A stretch of DNA of 64,000 bases from Paraescarpia echinospica (Eukaryota; Annelida; Polychaeta; Sabellida; Siboglinidae). This document shows positions 10,330 to 21,776 of the stretch, piece after piece. Numbering within the stretch: position 1 is the first letter of the stretch; each line of letters begins with the position of its first letter. The translations under genes were made by a program, and so were the position numbers. The stretch is from assembly GCA_020002185.1 (NCBI GenBank), contig CM034531.1, positions 84,256,183 to 84,320,182 on the forward strand, in the 5' to 3' direction. Below the pieces are notes generated by a model. It worked only from the letters and a program-made list of their open reading frames with translations, was not told the DNA's origin and made no database searches.

Positions 10330-10975
10330 ACAGGCTTTGTCTGCCAGCATCTTTCAAAATGACGGATATTTCAAATTGGATCTATTGTAAAATCAATGAA
10401 GGTCAAAAGTAATATATTTCAAATCATCACATCATTACATCATTACATTTTGACATCAACTATGTGGCTCTATGTTGTGTAGTTCTTAAAATGTGGGAAT
10501 AATATGCTTTGAAGGGCGCCATCTTAAAAAAAGGCGGATATAGGCATGTAGAAAAGGATAGTTATACTTTTTGAAATTGATATCCTCCAGGCTATTCAAA
10601 AATGTAAACCATACAGTTCTATGTAATGCAGTTATAAATCTATCATCACATTTATATTTACGACCGCCATCTTTAAAAATGGCGGATGTGAATGTCAGAA
10701 AAGTCCAAAAGTAACAAATATGAAATCTTTGACCCTTAAAATGTACATCTAGACACAAATAATATTGCTCTATGTAACACAGTTATTAAGATATTGGGAA
10801 AGTCAATTTGGTGCCCATTTTAAAAAAATGGCCGCCCTTTCTGAACGCAGCAAAATCTGTAATGCCTCCAATCTTTAAAATGGTTCCCTTGGTGTCTAGA
10901 ACAGATGAGCAAAGTGTCTTGCTTTTATCAAAAAGTGCGCTATCTTTTCACATATCCGCTGGACTAATATACACT
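10330..10975 (-). repeat. Second complete modular arm
   Basis: A full-length tandem copy of the right arm directly follows the first. GCCAT/ATGGC-type palindromes lie near 10348, 10517, 10665 and 10817 (intervals about 170, 148 and 152 bp), which shows the modular build. It ends at CCGCTGGACTAATATACACTG and then a (TA)n run. Confidence 0.8.
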
Positions 10976-10999
10976 GTATATATATATATATATATATCA
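10972..10999. repeat. (TA)n microsatellite
   Basis: A TA run adjoins the outer end of the arm. The left arm is also adjoined by a TA-rich tract (5031-5060), and another TA run lies at 11341-11362. Confidence 0.9.
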
Positions 11000-11383
11000 T
11001 ATTCGTTTTATTAAACGTACATGCCCTAATTAGCATACACCCCCTTTTAAGCAGCATCCGATGGTGTGGCAGTGATCTCAATGCCAAGCTTGACTGTTGA
11101 ATCCATCATTGTGTTTTAATTTCTACCAATATCACACTAGATTCAAACCTTGGTGATTAAACAACATTGAAAGGTCCATCTAAAAAATCGCTTGCCAGTC
11201 ATGTCTGTTGAGATTGCTTTACTCAGGAACCAAAGAAAATGGGTGCACACCCCTGTACACTTATTGGAACACAAAATTTGACATATTTCCATGTCTCAAA
11301 TATATGCTAAGTGTACTGTATGCTTAATAGAACAAATATGGTATGTATATATATATATATAACATATATGTGCACCACAGTCA

Positions 11384-12160
11384 GGGGTCAGGCAAGGACG
11401 TGTGATGTCAGCAGTCCTATTCAACCTGGCCATAGACTGGATTATGAAGAAAACAACAGAAGGACCAACAAGAGGGATACGGTGGACAATGTTCTCATTT
11501 CTCGATGACATCGACTTCGCTGTCTCATACGCGACATGACGTGCAGAAAAGACAAACACAGTCAAGAACACCAGCCAAAAATTAGGATTAAAGATAAACA
11601 AAACGAAATCCAAGCAACGCTAAAGGTGCTTTCTTCAGACTGAAACCTGTTTGGAGATCAACAATATATTCTAGAAGAACAAAGCTGAGACAATACCAAA
11701 GCTGTGTCCTCTCCACTGTTCCAGATGGCTCAGAATGCTGGCGTATGACAGAACTTGACCTCAAACACCTGTCTACCTTCCACACAAAAATTTGAAATAT
11801 AATGAGAATATTCTGGCCACAAAAAATCTCCAACAAGCAACTGCTCAAAATTACCAGACAAAACAATATGAAAAACATACTTGTCACAAAAATGTGGAGA
11901 TGGATCGGCCATTCACAAGAAAGACGACAGCATCTCCAAAATAGCATTTAGATGGATACCTGAAGGAAAAAGAAAATGTGGATGACCAAAACAAACCTGG
12001 AGGAAGACTGTAGAAAAGGAACTCAAAGAACTACATCTAAGCTGGGGCCAAGCCACAGAGATAGCTGCAGACAGGAAGAGGTGGAGGACCCTTGTTTCTG
12101 CCCTATGTGCCAGTGGGCATGAAGAGAAGTAAGTAAGTAAGTAAGTAAGTAAGTATATAA
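11384..12160 (+). mobile_element. RTE-like LINE, 5'-truncated, (AAGT)n tail
   Basis: The plus strand, allowing frame breaks, reads VRQGRVMSAVLFNLAIDWI (the RT block normally V.QG...SP.LF) and then FLDDIDFA, where the catalytic FADD position has become LDD. Later come MWRWIGH, WIPEGKRK and DRKRWRTLVSALCASGH just before a stop. The final TRP-rich block and a tetranucleotide AAGT tail (12129-12155) are typical of RTE-like LINEs and relatives in aquatic invertebrates. The N-terminal endonuclease is missing and frames are broken near 11537 and 11948. This is a dead 5'-truncated insertion. The clade call is by resemblance only. Confidence 0.8.
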
Positions 12161-12720
12161 GTACATCAGTTAATAAGCTGAGTTTTCATGTTGCCATTTG
12201 AAAACCAAATTCAAAACTCACTTCATTTGATGCCCATAAATGATAACATTTATAGTTTTTTGCAATATCTATATATTTTAATTAGCTATTAATTTATTTC
12301 AAATTAATATTAAATTCAGTTTTTGTAATGATAATTTCTACACTACTTTCCGCAGATGAAATGCTGTAAAGCACAATAACTAATAACTAGTTTGTGTATT
12401 TCCTTGGCATTGTACCGACTCAATAGATCCTAGAACAGCCGCTACCGACTGTTCTACATAATCCTAGAACGACGACGCATTAATTAATCTATCAAACTGT
12501 TTTTCAAGTCAGGATGTGTTTCTCAAATTTAGCTGCATTCTTTGGGCAGAATACTATTGAGTTCATGGTTGTTTGATGGCGTTTCCTCATTCCTCAGTTA
12601 GGTAGGTTATTCTATATTTACAAAGAAACCTGACAATAATCCAAATTAAATTGTTGACTAACGTGTATCTCATTATCTGTGTCTAACGAAAAGCTGTCAT
12701 GTGACCAGTCTGACCAGATG
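12161..12720. other. Non-coding spacer
   Basis: AT-rich sequence without open frames of interest. It would be intronic if the exon at 12726-13131 continues to the left. Confidence 0.4.
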
Positions 12721-12725
12721 CTCAC

Positions 12726-13131
12726 CTGTTAATTGTGTAAATGTGCGGTGTTTGGTTGAGGTCAATGACAAGGGGTGAATTCTCGGAGTTCTCTGTCACT
12801 GGAGGGCCGAATCCTCTATTAGCAATGGTCTGTGAGGACTTGCTCATGCCACAGACCTCGCTGGTGAGGATACGCAGGGTCTCGATGCTGCGGGTGGTAG
12901 GGGGAGGGTGCTGGCACACCGCCAGGTTAGAGTAGGGTATAGCCCCCGGCGGTATGGAGTATGTGTAGCCATTGTTGGCTAGGTTGCTGGGGTTGTAGTA
13001 GTTTGTGGGAGAGGGGAGGGATGTCTGCAGGAAGGAGGTGGGGGAGGGGTAGTTCACTGGGGGCAGTCCTATTAGGGTGCGCTTCACAAAGCTGTCGGTG
13101 AGCTGCGTCGATGAACCAAAGTCACTCGGAA
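12726..13131 (-). CDS. Internal exon of an unidentified host gene
   Basis: The minus strand is open throughout 406 bp. It is entered through a good acceptor (pyrimidine-rich, then TTGTTGCAG) at 13132-13134 and left through AACAG|GTGAGC at 12725/12726, a near-ideal donor. The in-frame TGA overlaps the donor, so the exon can be read through by splicing. If it is not spliced, the protein ends there. The roughly 134 residues are Pro-, Ser-, Thr- and Asn-rich and look disordered (NYPSPTSFLQTSLPSP, CQHPPPTTRS), with a short TENSENSPLVIDLNQTP end. G+C is higher than in the flanks. The family was not recognised. It could be part of a transcription factor, adaptor or receptor tail. Partner exons were not found, and the right side is occupied by the Gypsy insertion. 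Confidence 0.6.
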
Positions 13132-14080
13132 CTGCAACAAAGGAGACAATTGTATGTTTAATAGGAACTTCTAAATATGTAATGTTACACTTTATTTAGA
13201 CACTCATATTTAGATACTTATTTCCAGTGTAAAATGGTGCATAGGGGTGTTTACAGTTTGAGTCACTTAGAGAAACAAGATCTCAACACTATGGCCCAGT
13301 GATTAAGATTATACATTAAAACTATGATCATGTGTTTAAAACAAAAATTATGACCAAATCAATAATGTACAAATTCAAAAAATGATGATTACATCATTGA
13401 AAAGTCTCCCCCCACACCAGTAATTGCTATGCAGGATGTGAACATGTGCTGCTAGATTGAGTTACATAAAGACGTCTTCAAACATTGCATCAGAAATACA
13501 CTTTCATCAATATAATTCACTCGCACACATTTAAGGTATTTCTTTCTTTATAGAAATATTAAATTACAGAAATCAAGACAAGTTCTTAGAAATGGACATT
13601 TTATGCAGTCATTGCACTGAATGAAAGCCACAGTAGCAGACTAGACTGGTGCGAGTGCTAGTGGACCTCCCTGTATACTTAGTGGGTGTGTCTCTCTCCA
13701 CTACATGCATGCATGTACACACACAAGCACACAGGTACAAGCACGCACACACGCACACGCACACACACACACACACCAGCTAGCATTATAGATTCTTTGG
13801 GATTCAGCCTGTAAAATTAAGATCTATGATAATTAAAACTAGGTCAACAACATCACAAGCCTCACATGACAGTGTTATGTGTCTTAAATTGTTTTATATT
13901 ATTATTTTATCATTACATGTGGTATTTTTGTGTGGAAAAATGACATTATCAAACAGCCCTTTGCAAACAATTATTATTATTAGTAGTATTAATAAAGTGT
14001 TGTTGTCATTTTATAATTAGCAACATGCAGCGTTACAGTTAACAGACCCATGATGACACACCGTGACGTACTCTCAAGAT
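13132..14080. other. Probable intron sequence with CA microsatellite
   Basis: No open frame is supported. A (CA)n/(CGCA)n tract occupies about 13715-13778. If the preceding exon call is right, this is intron on the minus strand. Confidence 0.45.
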
Positions 14081-14084
14081 AATT

Positions 14085-14870
14085 ACTTTAATGCAGTCTC
14101 TGTTGTATATCGACGAATTCCCCCTACACAACTACAAGAAGTCAAAGAACACATGGAGAAGTTGATGAGAAACGGAACGATTGTACAAGCAAGACTGACC
14201 ATGCGAGCGCTATAGTATTGGTATGCAAGATGAATGGAGATCTTCGATGTGTGTAGACTATAGAGCACTGAACAACAAAATGATCAAAGATGCACATCCT
14301 CTTCCAAGGATAGTGGAATCATTAGACACAATGACGGACCCACGGTACTTCACAACACTAGATCTACCATCAGCATATAATTAGGTACAGGTGGAACACC
14401 TGACCAACACAAAACGGCATTCACAACACCTTTCGAACTTTATGAATTCACCCACATGCCGTACGGCTTATGCAATGCAGCTGCGACATTTCAGCGCCTC
14501 ATGCAGACGACCTTCAGCACTGAGATGTTCGAAATACTGCTAGTCTACCTAGATGACAGAGTGAAAAGAGCCCCTAGAAAGGCTGGATGCAGTATTCACA
14601 AAGTTACGAGTTTGGCTTGAAACTCGAACTGAAGAAATGCAACTTCTTCAAGAAGGAAGTGTTGTATTTAGGTCATCTTATCAGTGCTGAGGGAGTAGCA
14701 ACGGACCCGTCCAAAGTAGCTGCCGTCGAAAAAAAGGCCTAATCCTAGATCGCAAAAGGAGTTACGATCATTCCTTGGCTTCGCATCGTATTATCGAAGA
14801 TACGTACAAAATTTTACACAGATCGCCAGCCCCTACACAGAGTAGTAACTGATGCGTGTAAACAAGGGAA
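14085..14870 (+). pseudogene. Gypsy reverse transcriptase, broken
   Basis: The fragment starts in the fingers region (VYRRIPPTQLQEV near 14100). It continues with CVDYRALNNKMIKDAHPLP, FTTLDLPSAY, PYGLCNAAATFQRLM-like sequence and the catalytic YLDD at 14546-14557. The thumb follows (YLGHLISAEG; RSFLGFASYYRRYVQNF). Frameshifts lie near 14200, 14390, 14565 and 14740, and an in-frame stop interrupts the block after LPSAYN. It is not functional. Confidence 0.85.
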
Positions 14871-14892
14871 AAAGAAGTGAAGGACAAGCAAA

Positions 14893-15490
14893 TTGTACAG
14901 TTTAGACAAATGTTGGAGAGAAGAATGTGAGGCATCCTTCAAGGCTATGAAGACAGCACTTACAACAGCACCAGTACTAGGCTTTGCAGACTACAATCTG
15001 CCGTTCATCGTCGAGACAGATGCATGCGACAAAGGACTAGCAGCTGTCTTAAGTCAAATGCAAGACGGAAAACTATGTGTTATAGCATATGCTAGCTGTA
15101 GTTTGCGTGGTACCAAGAAAAATGATGCCAACTACTCTGCAATGAAATTAGAGACACTAGCCCTAAAATGGGCAGTCACAGAAGTTTCGTGATTACTTGC
15201 TTGGTGGAACATTCACTGTGTACATGGACGACAATCTACTAACCTATCTGAACAAGAAAGTAAAGCTGACAGTGGTTGAGCAAAGATGGGCTACATCACT
15301 GGCACCACTCAACTTTGACATACGGTATTGCACTGGTCGCTGTAATGCCAACACAGATGGATCATCACAGCTTGCACCACATGACGAGACCTGCATCAAC
15401 GTTCCCACTGTCGAAGCTAACCTTGACACTCACACAGACGTCTCACTTGCCAGTGAAACTGAGGGTAATGATGATGGAGAAAGCAGCTAG
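14893..15490 (+). pseudogene. Gypsy RNase H domain
   Basis: Two overlapping frames (14893-15192 and 15197-15490) carry FIVETDACDKGLAAVLSQ with the first catalytic Asp, then NYSAMKLETLALKWAV with the Glu, then VYMDDNLLTYL where TDHNPL is usual, and GRCNANTDGSSQ where NADALSR is usual. One frameshift lies near 15190. The tail to about 15800 leads into the integrase N-terminus. Confidence 0.85.
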
Positions 15491-15815
15491 TTGCACAGTG
15501 GCTGATTGCTGTGAAAGCAATGTAAACACAGATCCAGCACAGCAGGCAATAACAACACTGCCCAGATTGCCAAAAGAAGGGAATTACAGGCTGCAGATCC
15601 TACAATCAGTAGATTACTCCACTACAGATAAATAGGAAGACGCCCCACAGTGGATGAGAAATCATCAGAGACAACAAATGTAATTCAGTTGATCCGCCAA
15701 TGGGATCACATTGTGGAAAATAAAGGGGTTCTCTATCGGCACGTGATAGACTCGAAAGTAGGCGCAATTCATCAGTTGCTGTTGCCACAATGTCTACAAG
15801 ACAACGTACTCGAAA

Positions 15816-18524
15816 GTCTACACAACAACCAAGGACATCAGGGAGTAGAACGGACAGAGACTGGTGAGAGCACGCTGCTACTGACCAACACTACATAAAG
15901 TCTACACAACAACCAAGGACACCAGGGAGTAGAACGGACAGAGACTGGTGAGAGCACATTGCTACTGACCAACACTACATAAAGTCTACACAACAACCAA
16001 GGACACCACGGAGTAGAACGGACAGAGACTGGTGAGAGCACGCTGCTACTGGCCAACACTACACAAAGTCTACACAACAACCAAGGACACCAGGGAGTAG
16101 AACGGACAGAGACTGGTGAGAGCACGTTGCTACTGACCAACACTACACAAAGTCTACACAACAACCAAGGACACCAGGGAGTAGAACGGACAGAGACTGG
16201 TGAGAGCACGCTGCTACTGACCAACACTACACACAGTCGAAACAACAACCAAGGACACCAGGGAATAGAACGGACAGAGACTGGTGAGAGCATGCTGCTA
16301 CTGACCAACACTACACAAAGTCTACACAACAACCAAGGACACCACGGAGTAGAACGGACAGAGGCTGGTGAGAGCACACTGCTACTGGCCAACACTACAC
16401 AAAGTCTACACAACAACCAAGGACACCAGGGAATAGAACGGACAGAGACTGGTGAGAGCACGCTGCTACTGACCAACACTACACAAAGTCTACACAACAA
16501 CCAAGGACACCAGGGAATAGAACGGACAGAGGCTGGTGAGAGCACGCTGCTACTGGCCAACACTACACAAAGTCTACACAACAACCAAGGACACCAGGGA
16601 GCAGAACGGTCAGAGACTGGTGAGAGCACGCTGCTACTGGCCAACACTACACACAGTCGAAACAACAACCAAGGACACCAGGGAGTAGAACGGACAGAGG
16701 CTGGTGAGAGCATGCTGCTACTGACCAACACTACATAAAGTCTACACAACAACCAAGGACACCAGGGAGTAGAACGGACAGAGGCTGGTGAGAGCATGCT
16801 GCTACTGACCAACACTACATAAAGTCTACACAACCAAGGACACCAGGGAGTAGAACGGACAGAGACTGGTGAGAGCACGCTGCTACTGACCAACACTACA
16901 TAAAGTCTACACAACAACCAAGGACACCAGGGAGTAGAACTGACAGAGACTGGTGAGAGCACGCTGCTACTGACCAACACTACATAAAGTCTACACAACA
17001 ACCAAGGACACCAGGGAGTAGAACTGACAGAGACTGGTGAGAGCACGCTGCTACTGACCAACACTACATAAAGTCTACACAACAACCAAGGACACCAGGG
17101 AGTAGAACTGACAGAGACTGGTGAGAGCACGCTGCTACTGACCAACACTACACAAAGTCTACACAACAACCAAGGACACCAGAGAGTAGAACTGACAGAA
17201 ACTGGTGAGAGCACGCACTGCTACTGGCCAACACTACACAAAGTCTACACAACAACCAAGGACACCAGGGAGTAGAACGGACAGAGACTGGTGAGAGCAC
17301 GCTGCTACTGACCAACACTACAGTCTACACAACATCCAAGGACACCAGAGAGTAGAATGGACAGAGACAGGTGAGAGCACGTTGCTACTGACCAACACTA
17401 CAGTCTACACAACAACCAAGGACACCAGGGAGTAGAACGGACAGAGGCTGGTGAGAGCATGCTGCTACTGGCCAACACTACACAAAGTCTACACAACAAC
17501 CAAGGACACCAGGGAGTAGAACAGACAGAGGCTGGTGAGAGCATGCTGCTACTGACCAACACTTCACAAAGTCTACACAACAACCTAGGACACCAGGGAG
17601 TAGAACGGACAGAGACTGGTGAGAGCACGCTGCTACTGACCAACACTACATAAAGTCTACACAACAACCAAGGACACCAGGGAGTAGAACTGACAGAGAC
17701 TGGTGAGAGCAAGCTGCTACTGACCAACACTACACAAAGTCTACACAACAACCAAGGACACCAGGGAGTAGAACAGACAGAGACTGGTGAGAGCACATTG
17801 CTACTGACCAACACTACACAAAGTCTACACAACAACCATGGACACCAGGGAGTAGAATGGACAGACTGGTGAGAGCATGCTGCTACTGACCAACACTACA
17901 CAAAGTCTACACAACAACCAAGGACACCAGGGAGCAGAATGGACAGAGACTGGTGAGAGCACGCTGCTACTGACCAACACTACACAGTCTACACAACAAC
18001 CATGGACACCAGGGAGTAGAATGGACAGAGACTGGTGAGAGCACGCTGCTACTGACCAACACTACACAGTCTACCCAACAACCATGGACACCAGGGAGTA
18101 GAATGGACAGAGACTGGTGAGAGCATGGTGCTACTGGCCAACACTACACAGTCTACCCAACAACCAAGGACACCAGGGAGTAGAATGGACAGAGACTGGT
18201 GAGAGCACGCTGCTACTGACCAACACTACACAGTCTACCCAACAACCAAGGACACCAGGGAGTAGAATGGACAGAGACTGGTGAGAGCATGGTGCTACTG
18301 GCCAACACTACACAGTCTACCCAACAACCAAGGACACCAGGGAGTAGAATGGACAGAGACTGGTGAGAGCACGCTGCTACTGACCAACACTACACAGTCT
18401 ACCCAACAACCAAGGACACCAGGGAGTAGAATGGACAGAGACTGGTGAGAGCATGGTGCTACTGGCCAACACTACACAGTCTACCCAACAACCAAGGACA
18501 CCAGGGAGTAGAATGGACAGAGGT
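15816..18524 (+). repeat. 84-bp minisatellite derived from integrase HHCC
   Basis: About 32 tandem units. The first starts are at 15816, 15900, 15984 and 16068, exactly 84 bp apart. Each unit spans the segment encoding SLHNNQGHQGVERTE and on through the CTGCTACTGG region, that is, the HxxxxH half of the integrase zinc finger up to CYWP. Since 84 is 28 codons, many units stay in one frame. From about 17980, units lose 2 bp (82 bp) and alternate between two variants (CACGCTGC..GACC and CATGGTGC..GGCC), a two-unit higher-order repeat. Variants ending CATAAA, CACAAA or CACAGTCG also cluster, which indicates stepwise amplification. Confidence 0.95.
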
Positions 18525-18526
18525 TA

Positions 18527-19629
18527 GTGAGAGCACGCTGCTACTGGCCAACACTACCAAAAGATGTGCAGACGTGGATTAACCTGTGTGAGCACTGTAC
18601 ACTTGGCAAATTTCCAGCAACGAAAATGAGAACTCCGTTGGGAAGACTCATTGCGACACGACCGCTAGAGGTGATCACCATCGATTACACAGTACTAGAA
18701 CCTCTGGCAGACAGGCAAGAAAATGTGCTAGTAATCACTGATGTCTTCACTACGTTCATGGTTGTCGCTGTAACAAGAAATCAGAGAGCAGAGACAGTCG
18801 CGAAAGCACTGGTTTAAGCTTGACGGGATTCCTTTAAGGATACACAGCGATAACAGATGCAACTTTGACTCAGTGTTGATAAGTGAACTTTGCAAGTTGG
18901 AAGGCATCCACTGTTCACACACCACTCCCTATTATCACACACCACTCCCTATTATCACATACCACTCCCTATTATCCCGTCGGAAATTCTCAATGTGAGC
19001 GTTTCAAAAGAACATTACATAATCTTCTGAGATTGCTGTCAGCCAAGAAGAAGAGGAGGTGGGCTGACCACGTACACGAGGTAGTTAATATCTACAATCT
19101 CACTCCACACTCGAGCAATGGATATTCGCCATTCTACCTCATGTTTGGCAGAGATTCCAGGCAACCAGTTGACCTACTGCTGGGTACAGATGAGCAAGAG
19201 GTAGGTTCAACCAATTGGGCCGCTCGTCAACAATGTCTGCAAGATGCCTACCAACTTGCACGAAGACAGCTGGAATGTAAAGCGGACAGTCGGAAGAAAT
19301 ACTGTGACCGCAAGGCATGTGATCTTCCCTTGTCGTATGGAGAATGTGGAGTGTACCGGAGGAAACGTGGCATTCGAGAGCGCAAAAAAATTCAAGATGT
19401 TTGGGACAGTAAAGTGTACGAAGTTGTTGCGAAGAGGGGCAACAATGATGTTCGGGTCGATCTACTATGTCCCCAGCCTGAGAAGACAGCAAGACGGAAG
19501 CTGCCCTGCATTCCTGTCAAGAAGCCAGCAGAGCAACAAGAAGAATCGAGTCTGATGATGACAATGAGCGATTACAGTGGAGATACATCACAAGGAAAGC
19601 ACCTCGACACCTTCCAGCAGAACTTGTGA
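18527..19629 (+). pseudogene. Gypsy integrase core and C-terminus
   Basis: It begins with RARCYWPTLPKDVQ and the zinc-finger CEHC. The DDE core follows: VITIDYTVL with the first Asp, a stop and frameshift near 18817, IHSDNRCNF with the second Asp (about 18845), and QCERFKRTLHN with the Glu (about 18995). After that come NLTPHSSNGYSPFYLMFGRD and a C-terminal tail to about 19629. Between the second Asp and the Glu, a 20-bp direct triplication shifts the frame. The 248-codon frame 18883-19629 covers the second half. It is inactive. Confidence 0.85.
18921..18976. repeat. 20-bp triplication inside the integrase core
   Basis: ACCACTCCCTATTATC is repeated three times at 18921, 18941 and 18961. The two extra units add 40 nt, which is not a multiple of three, so the reading frame is broken between the second catalytic Asp and the Glu. 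Confidence 0.92.
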
Positions 19630-19843
19630 GCAGCTGTGATGACAACATCGACACTGCGACTGACGAAGTCAGTGTATTGGAGACAGACACTTCGAGTGAA
19701 GCAGAAAAGTCACACGAAGACATCGCAGAGTTGCGACGATCATCACAAAGCACTGCGGATCAACATCGAAAGCATTTCAGAGAGCCACGGTCGGCGGTGA
19801 ATGGAACAGTGCGAACTTGCGTTTGCTTAACTTTGGGGAAAGT

Positions 19844-19861
19844 TAGCAAAAGAGGGGTGAA
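19844..19861 (+). promoter_or_regulatory. Polypurine tract
   Basis: AGCAAAAGAGGGGTGAA lies directly before the TGTGACA start of the 3' LTR. This is the usual position of the plus-strand primer in LTR retrotransposons. Confidence 0.7.
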
Positions 19862-20484
19862 TGTGACATGATCACTAGACAGATATTGTAGTTTTAATAA
19901 TCACCACCACATGGCAGCACCTATGATAACATAATGCATTAATGAACATAGTTTATTAATTATTATTCTTCTACATATTTCTCTTGTTGCTAGTTATACT
20001 TACTTTACAGGTTGCTGATCATATTAATAATTATTGAGTTATTTAAATATAATTTTGATGTGAGTGACAGTGGTCGGGGGAGGGCCTAACTGCCCTAGTC
20101 AGTGGGACATCTGACAATCAACACCCCCTCTGGTTTTGGTAGTCACAAGTCCTGGCCCACTCCTGATTGTGGCCAGTCGTCTTTATTTTGTTTATTCTTT
20201 TATCTGATCCTTAATTGCATTGTCTTTAGTCTTTTCTTTTGGTAATGAGTTTTCTTTTGGTAACCTTTTGGTCAAACATGATTAACTTGTATTTGGAAGT
20301 TTATGTGGTTAAAGACTAGATGCTTTTGAGTATCAGCTGGAGTTTACTTTGAGGACGTGAAGTGAGACCAAGATTAACTGAGTAACATTTTGTATTATTT
20401 TAGTAGTTAAACTGTAATAAAGAAATTTTTATTTTATAAATTTGCCTTACAGTGGTCTACCCTTTATTTAGGCTTAAGCTTACA
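19862..20484 (+). repeat. 3' LTR of the Gypsy element
   Basis: It starts TGTGACATGATC after the polypurine tract and ends GCTTACA, giving TGT...ACA termini. AATAAA at about 20416 fits a polyadenylation signal. The 5' partner is absent, so the boundaries rest on the tract, the termini and the change of composition. Length is about 623 bp. Confidence 0.65.
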
Positions 20485-21059
20485 ACCGGCGGCCTACAAT
20501 AAGAAGTACGTGCCACATCTCACTGACATCACACATGTAACATCATAGACCAGACCTCAAACATGCTACTTTTTCACCCTAAGTGATCCACCGGATATTG
20601 GTTGTCTGACGGCACGATAAACTTAAGGGAATAAATGCAATTTCTATGCACAAATTACGACATCCTTGACTGTGGTTACATAACAGTGGGCAGTCACAAT
20701 GAAGAACACAGTATTACATTGCCTGAACAATTTATTAAACTCTCTTCCCATGCTGTTCATCTCCTGCCGTCAGCAAAGGTATTTATAGTAGAGGCCTGGC
20801 CATGTAAATACATTACTCAGAATTATTTGCATTATTTTGCATGCGAGAAAAAGTGGCTCTGTACAAAAGGTCACTGTGATTCGAAGACGGGTCCTAGTTT
20901 CTGGTTATGTCATTTTACCAACATGGGTAATCTAACACAGATAATAGCATTTGGACGTGTGGTAACTGACAGACACAAAGAAAGCAATAGTTACACAGCC
21001 ATGTTTATTTCTTTAGTTCAGCTCCCCCAACAAACAATATGGTGGACATCCCAACGCCC
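20485..21059. other. Unassigned; 168-codon frame of doubtful status
   Basis: A plus-strand frame (20635-21141) of 168 codons begins here but runs into the SINE that follows. It shows no recognised motif and mixed composition. It is recorded only because of its length and is probably not a gene. Confidence 0.25.
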
Positions 21060-21371
21060 CTTCTCTAGCCCAGAGCTTTGGACTCTCGACGAAGAGAACC
21101 CGGATTTGAATCCTGTGCGGCGGTGTCGAACCTTGGGCTAGTTCATTTACTCTACATTGCTTCAGTTCACTCAGCTGTATGAATGAGTACCTGGCTACAG
21201 ACAGTGGAGGATATTTGTGTACGGATAATCTTAGCACATTAATTGCAGCATGGCTGAATGCTTCCCTGAGAAGTCGAGATGCTGTTTGATTGAACAGGTC
21301 TGCCATGGAGTAACATGTAAAGCACTTTGAGCAGTCCTGAGGACTGGATACTGCTCTATATAAGAACTAAC
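21060..21371 (+). mobile_element. tRNA-derived SINE
   Basis: A GGATTTGAATCC box near 21102 resembles a polymerase III B box (GGTTCGAATCC). It is followed by a conserved-looking middle (TTCACTCAGCTGTATGAATG) and a 3' segment AACAGGTCTGCCATGG...AAAGCACTTTGAGCAGTC...GGACTGGATACTGCTCTATATAAGAAC. The last part recurs in two other places in the window, which is what marks it as a dispersed family. No clear target duplication was found. Confidence 0.65.
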
Positions 21372-21776
21372 CTTTACACACTGCTCAAGTGACTTTCGTC
21401 TCGGTGAAACGTCGACAAGCTTTCTCTTCCCTAGCCCAAATGAATACCCACACCAACTGAACAATGTATATTTTTCAGAACACTGTAATTGTACATTTTG
21501 TGTCCTGCTGCGTAAGTGACTCATTGTAATCACCCTATGAACTATTGCCAGCACCCCTACATGTGTAACATTGTAATTACATTTTTGAAGTGATCAAATG
21601 TAATTGTAACCGAGTTCAGTGTTCCCCCTGGGTAAAATGATGGGCAAGGTGGTAGGGGTGGGCTACGTGAGCGCCACAGGCTTGCTAGGGGTCCGGTTCA
21701 CCAGATTTTTTTTAAATAGCTTTAAAATGGTGCATTCTGAGGTGTTTTAATCTTTACTCTTGTATATAGAGGTTAA

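Larger units (their letters stand above)
14085..20484 (+). mobile_element. Gypsy/Ty3-type LTR retrotransposon, 5'-truncated
   Basis: Pol domains occur in Gypsy order: reverse transcriptase, RNase H, integrase HHCC and DDE core. A polypurine tract and a 3' LTR follow. Gag, protease and 5' LTR are missing, so only the 3' part survives. Stops and frameshifts occur in every domain. A 2.7-kb minisatellite derived from the integrase N-terminus interrupts the element, so nearly half of the remaining length is repeat. The GRDSRQPVDLLLG-like segment after the integrase core is typical of animal Gypsy elements of the Mag/CsRN1 kind. The exact lineage was not determined. Confidence 0.88.

Noticed and set aside
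15838..17214. 458-codon minus-strand open frame in the 84-bp array
   Set aside because: It exists only because 84 is a multiple of three and the unit lacks stops in that frame. It is antisense to the integrase-derived sequence.
20635..21141. 168-codon plus-strand frame
   Set aside because: No family resemblance, and it runs into a SINE. Recorded only at low confidence as unassigned sequence.
21500..21640. hAT-like terminus CAGTGTTCCCCC
   Set aside because: The word resembles some hAT ends, but no inverted partner or 8-bp duplication was found downstream.
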